Of a stretch of DNA of 7,690 nt, positions 1 to 5,757 are shown one piece after another. The position numbers and the translations under genes were made by a program. Positions within the stretch are counted from its first letter, which is position 1. The number at the start of each line of letters is the position of its first letter. Source of the stretch: Anaerolineae bacterium. Its GTDB lineage: Bacteria > Chloroflexota > Anaerolineae > B4-G1. The notes below the pieces were generated by a model. That model saw only the letters and a list, made by a program, of their open reading frames with translations, was not told the origin of the DNA and did no database searches. The stretch lies in assembly GCA_016783285.1 (NCBI GenBank), contig JADHWW010000088.1, positions 1 to 7,690 on the forward strand, read 5' to 3'.

Positions 1-1
1 G

Positions 2-820
2 GAAACTCTCGAGCGTGAGGTCGGCGGCGCGGCTGACCGGGTCGTCGGGATAGAGGGCCAGGGCACGGCGAGAGAAAGCCTGGCGCACCCGCAGGCCCTG
101 AAGCGCGTTTTTCACGTGGACCATTTGCCCTTCCTGGGCCGCCCCAGAGTACACAAAGATGGCAATCAGGATCCACACGAAGTTGCCGTCCCATAGACCT
201 ACCAGTCCCAGCATCCAGGCCAACCCCTGGCCCACCTTGACGGCCACGGCGGTGGCGCGGGCGTGGGACATTATGGTCGCCAGTAGCGCACGCAACACCC
301 GCCCGCCGTCCATCGGAAACGCAGGGATGAGGTTGAAGACAGCCAGCCCAATGTTGGTAAATATGAGGTAGGGAAAGGCGTCTGCCCAACCCAGGTGTGT
401 GGGATTCGTCAATAGTCTCCATAGGCCGCGGCCTAGATCCACGGGCAAGAAAAGGCCGACCACGATCAACACTATAGCGATGGCGAAGTTGCTCAGTGGG
501 CCAGCAATGGCCATGAGGAATTCCTGGGCCGGGCGCTCGGGCATACGCTCCATCTGCGCGACGCCGCCCAGCGGTAGGAGGACGATGTCGCGTACCGGGA
601 AACCCATGCGCACCGCCACCAGGCTGTGGGTCAGTTCGTGGATCACGACGCAGATGAATAGTAGCAGCGTGACGACAACGCCAAAGGCGGCCCCTGAGAG
701 CAAGAACTCCCCCGTGTTCAGGTAGCCAAATTGCACGGCGGCCCACACCAGGATCAGCGGGAAGGTGACGTGCATCTTGACCTCAATGCCACGCACGGTG
801 AACAACTTGATACCAGTCAT
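2..820 (-). CDS. M50 (site-2 protease family) intramembrane zinc metalloprotease with CBS domain, C-terminus cut off
   Basis: This is a membrane-embedded zinc protease of the kind that cuts substrates within or near the bilayer, often to release regulators. I translated 273 residues from ATG at 820; the frame runs off the left window edge, so it is 3'-partial. Seen: zinc-binding HELTH at residues 61-65 inside a hydrophobic helix; the family's LLPLGGVAQM at about 81-90 and AGPLSN at 106-111; and NLIPAFPMDGG at 163-173, whose Asp171 is the third zinc ligand in this family. At least four hydrophobic segments are visible. From about residue 234 the sequence (VKNAL, then VRQAF...LYPDDPVSRA) looks like the start of a CBS domain, as in the Zn-protease-with-CBS subgroup. 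The start is supported by TAAGGAG five bases upstream. It has its own candidate promoter. Family assignment is firm; the substrate is unknown. Confidence 0.95.
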   Translation of the reverse strand, partial: MTGIKLFTVRGIEVKMHVTFPLILVWAAVQFGYLNTGEFLLSGAAFGVVVTLLLFICVVIHELTHSLVAVRMGFPVRDIVLLPLGGVAQMERMPERPAQEFLMAIAGPLSNFAIAIVLIVVGLFLPVDLGRGLWRLLTNPTHLGWADAFPYLIFTNIGLAVFNLIPAFPMDGGRVLRALLATIMSHARATAVAVKVGQGLAWMLGLVGLWDGNFVWILIAIFVYSGAAQEGQMVHVKNALQGLRVRQAFSRRALALYPDDPVSRAADLTLESF

Positions 821-844
821 TTCAACTCCTTAATCCATTGACAG

Positions 845-857
845 TACGCACTGCGTA
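845..857. promoter_or_regulatory. Perfect 13-bp palindrome, operator-like, in the M50 gene leader
   Basis: TACGCA-C-TGCGTA is a perfect dyad with a one-base centre, 25 bp upstream of the M50 protease start codon and downstream of its candidate promoter. Its size and position would suit a repressor site or a small leader hairpin. The regulator is unknown. Confidence 0.4.
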
Positions 858-883
858 TCACATCCTCGCAAGAGTGTATCACA
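855..883. repeat. 8-bp direct repeat spaced 21 bp apart
   Basis: GTATCACA occurs at 855-862 and 876-883 (TGTGATAC on the minus strand). The 21-bp period is about two helical turns, so both copies face the same side of the DNA. The right copy overlaps the candidate -10 box and the left copy overlaps the 845-857 palindrome. A tandem binding site for a regulator of the M50 gene is an inference. Confidence 0.4.
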
Positions 884-901
884 CCGGGCGCAAAAGCGCA
901 A
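873..901 (-). promoter_or_regulatory. Candidate sigma-70-type promoter for the M50 protease gene
   Basis: On the minus strand, TTGCGC (896-901) and TACACT (873-878) are separated by exactly 17 bases, each matching the consensus at four of six positions. Transcription would start near 866, giving a leader of about 45 bases before the ribosome binding site. The -35 box lies in a small GCGC-AAAA-GCGC hairpin sequence (888-899). The match is moderate. Confidence 0.35.
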
Positions 902-918
902 CTGAGTAGCCATCACGT

Positions 919-1056
919 AAGCGTTCAGACCTCCGAGGTTTTGGCCGTGATTTGGCTTGGAAAGCGAGGGATGTGCCATTCAAAGTTGCCAAAAGAGCAC
1001 TGCTTTGTAAACCTCGGAGGTCTTGTGGAGCGTTTTCCCCACTCCTCTGAACGCTT
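919..1056. repeat. Interrupted nested inverted repeat between the SpoIID fusion and M50 genes
   Basis: Three arm pairs nest around one centre: AAGCGTTCAGA (919-929) with TCTGAACGCTT (1046-1056); a 15-bp perfect pair AGACCTCCGAGGTTT (927-941) with its complement at 1009-1023; and TTTTGGC (939-945) with GCCAAAA (988-994). The left arm is continuous, whereas the right arm is broken by two insertions (995-1008 and about 1024-1045, the latter flanked by TCT). Each 15-bp arm also contains a near self-palindrome, ACCTC-C-GAGGT. The outer arm begins 7 bp past the SpoIID fusion stop codon, so the transcript could fold as a 3' hairpin or terminator. There is no long T-run. It may be a remnant of a small palindromic mobile repeat. 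Confidence 0.7.
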
Positions 1057-1062
1057 TAGCCA

Positions 1063-4000
1063 TCATTTCATCACCAGAGGGAGGTAGAAAAGCCTGCTGC
1101 GCACGGTGTAGATCGCCGTGCTGGTATAGCCCTTCATGTCCGCGATTTGGAACTCGATGCGGTTGGCCGTCTCCCTGGACTGGCCGAAGGGCACACCGGA
1201 GGCGGTGATGGTCTGTATCTCGGCAGTGCCGCTGATGCCTGTGCACGTGGCTGTGTCCCAGTCGCTCCACGCCTCTCCCCCGTCCGTCGAGAAACGATAG
1301 TGGGCGCTGTCCACGTTCAGGCCGGAGATTTCGTCGAGGACGCAGACGGTGGCCGTGATTGTGCTCCCCCCGCGCCACCACGCAAAGTCCCGCCAGCCGG
1401 TCGGCGGGCTGGTGTCTGAGAGCGTGACGGTACTGGTCAGATCGGCGGACACGTTGCCCGCGCCGTCTATGAACTTGACGGTAACGATCTTGAGCCCCTC
1501 GCCTGGGGCAAGGCGCCACTGCACAGTGGTGACGACGTTGGTGGGATAGCCGACGATGAGCACACGGTCCAGGTACAGGTCGGCGGTGGAACGGAAAGCG
1601 GTGCGGAACTCCAGGCCGGCGGTTCCGGTGTCGGTGTAGTTGAAGTCCACCGGGAATTCCTGGTAGGTGTCGGAGGCGCGGAAGTCCGTCCCGCGCAGGC
1701 GGCGCAACCCCAGCAGACGCGTGCCACCGTTATCCACCACGTCGAGCATGGCTACCTCAGCGGTGGTGATCACGTTATTTGTCTTCAGGCGGAAGTAAGC
1801 GCGGTAGGCGTGGCCGGGCAGCAGGTCGTAGGTGTACGGGCCATACCAGGTCCCGGCGCTATGCGTACCAGTCAGCCCACACCAGGCCTTGCCGTTCAGC
1901 GCATCTTCGTCGTCAACCTGCTCGCCCGACCCATCCTCATGGCACAAATCCTCGCCTTCCCATGCCCATCCACCGTTGCTGAAGGCCATCATCTGCACTC
2001 CACTGCCAGGACTGGGATCGGCGGCAGAAAGAGAGGAGAGGGTGACGGTGATGGTATCGGTGTAAGCGTCGTGGATAGCCGCCGTCGTGCCCGTCGGTGG
2101 CTGGCGGTCGAGGCCGATGTGGACCGTATGAGTCTGGGTCTGCACGTTGCCCTCGCCGTCGGCGATGAGGAGCGAGAGGGTGATTCCCGTGGAAGTAGTA
2201 TCGCTGAGCGTGGCGACGTTCCACACTGTGCTCCACCCGTCACTGCCCACTGTGTCGGTGACGAGCAGAGCGGCATCCTGAGCCTGCCGAAGGATGGCGG
2301 TGTCGGTCATGGCATAAAACCCGACTGCGCTCACGCCGCTTGCCTCGTCACTAGCGTTGGCTACGACGTACACCCGGTTGCTGGTGACGAAAAAGTCCGA
2401 CCAGGGCAGCGTCACCCCACCGATGGGCATCGGGCCACCAGTGCCGGGCAGTTCTACCGTGACGCCAGTATAATAGTGCGTGAGAATCTGCTGGTAGCCC
2501 CAGTCGTGCCACTCGGCCCAGCGTCGCGCTCCCCACTGGGACATCCCCCAACCGTGTCCCCGGCGCTCCTGCCCGAAACTGACGGGGTCATCCACGGCTT
2601 GAATGTAGCCATACCCCGCTGCGCTGCGAGTTGGGCAGCCGTTCTCGGCGCTGTAGAAGGCCTTGATGACCTCTCCCTGGTAGGCGATGTACTGGCCCTC
2701 GGTGGCGTCAGTGGCGTCGTCGCTCCGCCAATGACGTTGATCCTCCCGACCCATGACCTGGTAATCTGTCCAATCGGAGACGTCCCACTGTGGATCGGGA
2801 GGATGCTCAGTGAAGTACCAGGCGTAGGTGCGCGCGGCCACAGCCTGGACCTTGAGGGCCTCGCTGGGCCAGGAGGCGGGCATTTCCACCGGCACTGCTC
2901 GTTTGACGTACGTCTCGAAGGTGATGACGTCAATCTGGCCGACCGGCACGTCTGAGCGGTAGTAGTTCTCTGCACGGTGAATGACACGAATGGTGACCGG
3001 CGGCGTATGCTGAATAAGGGGCGACAGCCCCCTTGCAGAGGTTGCGAATGGCCCCGGTGATGGCCCGATTCCTGGTGAGCGCAGACGCTCTTGGTCTGAA
3101 GGCTGCTGCTGCCCAGCCTTCGCCAGAGTCAGGTCCAGCACCCACACATCGCCCGCGCGGTTGAAGGCCAGGTAATGGCCGTCGGGCGACCAGGCAGGGC
3201 TGCTCTCTTCGAGATCGTTGCGCAGGAGCGGCCGCAAGCCCCCTCCATCTACGTTCACCAGCCAGATATCACTGGCAGACGCAGTCGCGGCCCCCAGCGG
3301 CGCGCGTGAGAAGGCCAGTGTCTGCCCATCCGGCGACCAACTGGGCGTGCTGAATGTCTCCGCCTGACCTTGGGCCAGGAGCACGGGTTCTCCGTCACCA
3401 TCCACGTCCGCCACCCACAACTCAGGTGAGAGGTTTTCGGCAGCGATGAGGTAGGCCAGCCACCGCCCATCTGGCGACCAGGCGAAGTCCAGAACGCGCG
3501 TGTCTGCGACCAGCAGCCCGGGTTCTCCATCTACTAGTTCTCCATCTGCTAGTTCTCCATCTGCTAGTTCTCCATCTAGATAAGGCCGTGCCCACAGGTA
3601 CATGCCATCGCTCCAGGCAACGCGCGCCCCGTCGCCAGTCAGTCGGACCCGCGCCCCGGCGGGTATGGCAGGGATAACAATAGCCACGGCCGTTACTCCC
3701 TCGCTGCTCAGCCAAACCTGTCCGTTCTGGGCGAAAGCCAGCCTTCCGCCCACCCAGACCGGAGCCATACACCAGTCGGCCTTGGCCCACGCTTTCTCCT
3801 GACCGCTGGCAAGGTCGAGCACGCGGACCTCCCAGCGCCCGTTTCCGGCAAAAGCCAGATATGCCAGCCGCTGTCCATCTACAGTATAGGCCGGTTGAAC
3901 CGCGTTCCCGCTGAGCCTGGTAGCCGGGCCATCCCGGACGTCCACCGCCCACAATTCGCTGAGAGTCTGACGGGGCGTGTCATCGCCGACCACCGCCCCC

Positions 4001-4197
4001 CAGCGGTTGACGAGCACTGTGTTGCCACCGGGCGACCAGCTAGCGAAGCGAGAGTGACCATCGGCGGTCAGCGGCCACGCGCTACCTGCGCCCTGTGCCT
4101 TTGTATGCAGCGCGCCGAGTTGGGCAAACAGCAGCAGCACTGCCAGCGTCGCCAGGCTCACGGATAGTATTAGGTACCACTCGCGCCTTGATCGCAC
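1063..4197 (-). CDS. Secreted or anchored TolB-like propeller / SpoIID / Ig and jelly-roll fusion protein
   Basis: 1044 residues. Residues 1-36 form a signal peptide or membrane anchor (RSRR, then hydrophobic 8-29). Residues about 45-360 are a TolB/PD40-type beta-propeller with repeated WSPDG-like motifs near 54, 240, 286 and 335. A Pro/Ser/Gln-rich linker (about 360-398) leads to a SpoIID/LytB domain (about 400-585): PVEMP with Glu438 at the position of the catalytic Glu of SpoIID lytic transglycosylases, QAVAARTYA (451-459) and GHGWGMSQWGA (547-557). In spore formers SpoIID cuts peptidoglycan glycan strands; here the likely role is cell-wall or sugar processing outside the membrane. Residues about 590-1030 are Ig-like segments around a jelly-roll, carbohydrate-binding-like module (about 735-885). 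The protein ends YLPLVMK. The start is GTG, as an in-frame stop lies 10 codons upstream; the ribosome site (GGGGGGA) is weak. Glycan binding and substrate are inferences. Confidence 0.88.
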   Translation of the reverse strand: MRSRREWYLILSVSLATLAVLLLFAQLGALHTKAQGAGSAWPLTADGHSRFASWSPGGNTVLVNRWGAVVGDDTPRQTLSELWAVDVRDGPATRLSGNAVQPAYTVDGQRLAYLAFAGNGRWEVRVLDLASGQEKAWAKADWCMAPVWVGGRLAFAQNGQVWLSSEGVTAVAIVIPAIPAGARVRLTGDGARVAWSDGMYLWARPYLDGELADGELADGELVDGEPGLLVADTRVLDFAWSPDGRWLAYLIAAENLSPELWVADVDGDGEPVLLAQGQAETFSTPSWSPDGQTLAFSRAPLGAATASASDIWLVNVDGGGLRPLLRNDLEESSPAWSPDGHYLAFNRAGDVWVLDLTLAKAGQQQPSDQERLRSPGIGPSPGPFATSARGLSPLIQHTPPVTIRVIHRAENYYRSDVPVGQIDVITFETYVKRAVPVEMPASWPSEALKVQAVAARTYAWYFTEHPPDPQWDVSDWTDYQVMGREDQRHWRSDDATDATEGQYIAYQGEVIKAFYSAENGCPTRSAAGYGYIQAVDDPVSFGQERRGHGWGMSQWGARRWAEWHDWGYQQILTHYYTGVTVELPGTGGPMPIGGVTLPWSDFFVTSNRVYVVANASDEASGVSAVGFYAMTDTAILRQAQDAALLVTDTVGSDGWSTVWNVATLSDTTSTGITLSLLIADGEGNVQTQTHTVHIGLDRQPPTGTTAAIHDAYTDTITVTLSSLSAADPSPGSGVQMMAFSNGGWAWEGEDLCHEDGSGEQVDDEDALNGKAWCGLTGTHSAGTWYGPYTYDLLPGHAYRAYFRLKTNNVITTAEVAMLDVVDNGGTRLLGLRRLRGTDFRASDTYQEFPVDFNYTDTGTAGLEFRTAFRSTADLYLDRVLIVGYPTNVVTTVQWRLAPGEGLKIVTVKFIDGAGNVSADLTSTVTLSDTSPPTGWRDFAWWRGGSTITATVCVLDEISGLNVDSAHYRFSTDGGEAWSDWDTATCTGISGTAEIQTITASGVPFGQSRETANRIEFQIADMKGYTSTAIYTVRSRLFYLPLVMK
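2274..2296. repeat. Short interspersed hairpin repeat inside the coding region
   Basis: CATCCT (2274-2279) and AGGATG (2291-2296) bracket GAGCCTGCCGA. On the coding strand the core reads TCCTTCGGCAGGCTCAGGA. From memory, this differs by one base from a repeat (TCCTTCGACAGGCTCAGGA) seen in great numbers in many Chloroflexota and other environmental genomes. It adds ILRQAQDA (residues 635-642) to a predicted Ig-like segment of the SpoIID fusion protein, without breaking the frame. Confidence 0.65.
3016..3121. repeat. Hairpin-rich DNA encoding the propeller-SpoIID linker
   Basis: Two clear inverted repeats sit in the stretch coding for the low-complexity linker: AAGGGG (3016-3021) with CCCCTT (3029-3034), and GAAGGCTG (3098-3105) with CAGCCTTC (3114-3121). 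The encoded residues (about 360-394) are rich in Pro, Ser, Gln and Gly and look unstructured. The DNA may derive from inserted repeats kept in frame. Confidence 0.4.
3523..3580. repeat. 15-bp tandem repeat, about 3.8 copies, coding for DGELA units
   Basis: The unit TTCTCCATCTGCTAG begins at 3523, 3538, 3553 and 3568, the last copy being partial. On the minus strand it codes for DGELADGELADGELVDGEP (residues 208-226) of the SpoIID fusion protein, a five-residue acidic repeat placed between two propeller blades. Unit length is a multiple of three, so copy number can change without a frameshift. Confidence 0.85.
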
Positions 4198-4229
4198 AGT
4201 CCGTTTCCCCCCGTTCGTCTTTCCGCGTT

Positions 4230-4258
4230 ATCATACGGTACAATCCAAGACCTGACAG
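4230..4258 (-). promoter_or_regulatory. Candidate promoter of the SpoIID fusion gene, -35 box inside an inverted-repeat arm
   Basis: On the minus strand CTGTCA (4253-4258) and TATGAT (4230-4235) are separated by exactly 17 bases; the -10 matches five of six consensus bases and the -35 four of six. Transcription would start near 4223, about 25 bases before the GTG start codon. The -35 box lies wholly within the left arm of the inverted repeat at 4251-4342. Confidence 0.5.
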
Positions 4259-4342
4259 GTTTTTGCAGACATTTTCCGAAACAAGTACACTTGCAAGCGG
4301 ACAGATCCTTTGACACAAGAACCCTCTCGGAAACCTGTCAGG
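4251..4342. repeat. Interrupted inverted repeat between the radical SAM and SpoIID fusion genes
   Basis: CCTGACAGGTTT (4251-4262) pairs perfectly with AAACCTGTCAGG (4331-4342). Continuing inward, TTTCCGA (4273-4279) pairs with TCGGAAA (4327-4333), so the right arm is continuous and the left arm carries an insertion of about 11 bases. The left arm also holds a self-palindrome, ACCTG-A-CAGGT, and a further 5-1-5 palindrome, AGGCC-T-GGCCT (4340-4350), overlaps the right end. The design resembles the repeat at 919-1056, though the sequence differs. It lies 39 bp past the radical SAM stop codon and could act as a 3' hairpin as well as feeding the next promoter. Confidence 0.65.
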
Positions 4343-4381
4343 CCTGGCCTGATTAGTCACCTGTGATATATGATTGCCGGC

Positions 4382-5749
4382 TCAATCTGGGGGAGTCTCG
4401 CGCGTGGGTTCTGGCCAATGATGCCGCAGGTACAGCGGACACCCTCCGCCGCATAAGGGGAATTCTGGACACTCCTGGCATTTCTCTGGAGCATAACGAC
4501 GCTCTCGCAGGGCCTGGGCCAGGTCATGGTTCCAGATGTCCTCCCAGGGGTCGCGTAGGATGTATCCCAAACGCTCGTAGTAACTCTGGCACGGGATGAC
4601 CGCCCCATCCGGCTCGACGCACATGTTGTACAGGGCCGCCGTGCAGGCTTTCACCCCCAGTTCCAGTTGCAGCGGGGAGAAGGCACAGTACTGGGTAGGG
4701 GTGTACCAGATGAGGCGCAGTCCGTGCTGGCCGGCCGCCTCCCGTACCCGCTCCAGGATGGGGACCAACTCCCCCTCGCCGAAGCCAGTGCCCACGGTGG
4801 ATCCCCGGCCAGCGTAGATGAGGCTGTTGCAGGCAAAGGTGGGCACCCCCAGCGATGCGATGAAAGCGACCGTCTCCTCAATCCCGATCACGTTCTCCCG
4901 GGTCAGGGTGGTGTTGGTAGTGGTGTAGAGGCCAGCCGCCACCGCGCTCTGCACCCCCTGCACCGTCTCCCGCCAGGCACCGGGTGCCGCCACCATAGAA
5001 TCGTGTACGGCCTCGTTGTGGGACTCCAGCGTGATCTGGACGTGGTCCAGGCCGGCCGCGATTAAAGCCTGCACGTAGGCACCGTCGGACAATCGCCGGC
5101 CGTGTGTCAGCAGCCCCGTCACCAGTCCCAGTCCCTCGGCATGGGCCACCAGTTCGACCAGATCCTCCCGCAGCGTCGCCTCCCCTCCGGTAAAACAGAC
5201 GTGGGGAATGGACACCTCCCACACCCGTTCCAGGACCGACCTCCAGGCGGCTGTGTCCATCTCGGGATAATCGGGGGGGCGGGCCACGTAGCAATGGGGA
5301 CAATTGTTGTTGCAGCGGTAGGTCAGCGCCAGGTCCATACGGTAGGGGGCCGCGAGGGACACTGAGAAGGGGTCTATCCGCTCCAGACCCAACCCGTGGA
5401 TGGGGCAGACGGAGCCGTCAGAGATGATGAGCGTTTCGATCTGTTCCTGCAGGCGGCGGTAGTCGGCCTGGGCAGTCTGGGCATCCACCCGGTAGCGACG
5501 GCGGATCGTCCGCACTGCCCTCTCCTCCGGCACTCCCTCCAGGATGAAGCGAGCGTACTCGACTGCCGTCTGGTTCAGGTGGAGCACCCGCGCGGCATTG
5601 ATCACCAGGAGCCCTCGCCCATCCGGTTCCACTCGCAGGTGCAATCGTACCCGCCCGCCAGCCCCGTCGCGCCGTTCGTAGCCCTGCAGACCAGCGGGCA
5701 AAGACTGCGGGGGTCTGATGGCTTCACGCAGGCGAGTCAGAAGAGACAT
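4382..5749 (-). CDS. Radical SAM/SPASM peptide-modifying enzyme with N-terminal PqqD-like recognition domain
   Basis: 455 residues, cytosolic. Residues about 33-105 look like a PqqD-like domain (RiPP recognition element): strands around VRLHLRV and GLLVINAARVLHLN, then helices. The radical SAM core starts at about 138 with C146-NNN-C150-PH-C153 (CxxxCxxC, the SAM-binding 4Fe-4S site) and has the GGE motif at 188-190. The C-terminal SPASM region shows C369-x12-G-x4-C387 and C424-x2-C427-x5-C433-x3-C437, the usual auxiliary-cluster pattern, but the final downstream Cys of canonical SPASM proteins is absent; C355 and C377 are extra. The start is ATG at 5749, 8 nt after the preceding stop codon, with only a weak G-rich site (GGGGGCGGGCGG), which suggests translational coupling. 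Likely substrate: the Cys-Ala tail of the preceding gene product. The enzyme class is firm; the reaction (thioether or other peptide crosslink) is inferred. Confidence 0.9.
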   Translation of the reverse strand: MSLLTRLREAIRPPQSLPAGLQGYERRDGAGGRVRLHLRVEPDGRGLLVINAARVLHLNQTAVEYARFILEGVPEERAVRTIRRRYRVDAQTAQADYRRLQEQIETLIISDGSVCPIHGLGLERIDPFSVSLAAPYRMDLALTYRCNNNCPHCYVARPPDYPEMDTAAWRSVLERVWEVSIPHVCFTGGEATLREDLVELVAHAEGLGLVTGLLTHGRRLSDGAYVQALIAAGLDHVQITLESHNEAVHDSMVAAPGAWRETVQGVQSAVAAGLYTTTNTTLTRENVIGIEETVAFIASLGVPTFACNSLIYAGRGSTVGTGFGEGELVPILERVREAAGQHGLRLIWYTPTQYCAFSPLQLELGVKACTAALYNMCVEPDGAVIPCQSYYERLGYILRDPWEDIWNHDLAQALRERRYAPEKCQECPEFPLCGGGCPLYLRHHWPEPTRETPPD

Positions 5750-5757
5750 ACGCTGGT

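Noticed and set aside
159..725. Plus-strand frames at 159-371 and 399-725
   Set aside because: Both are antisense to the M50 protease gene, whose zinc-binding motifs are unmistakable on the minus strand.
1810..2955. Long plus-strand open frame of 381 codons
   Set aside because: It lies wholly antisense to the SpoIID fusion gene, shows no recognisable domain, and is explained by high GC; the minus-strand frame carries clear family motifs.
3523..3580. CRISPR-like array
   Set aside because: The units are 15 bp, contiguous, without spacers, and keep the reading frame of a coding repeat.
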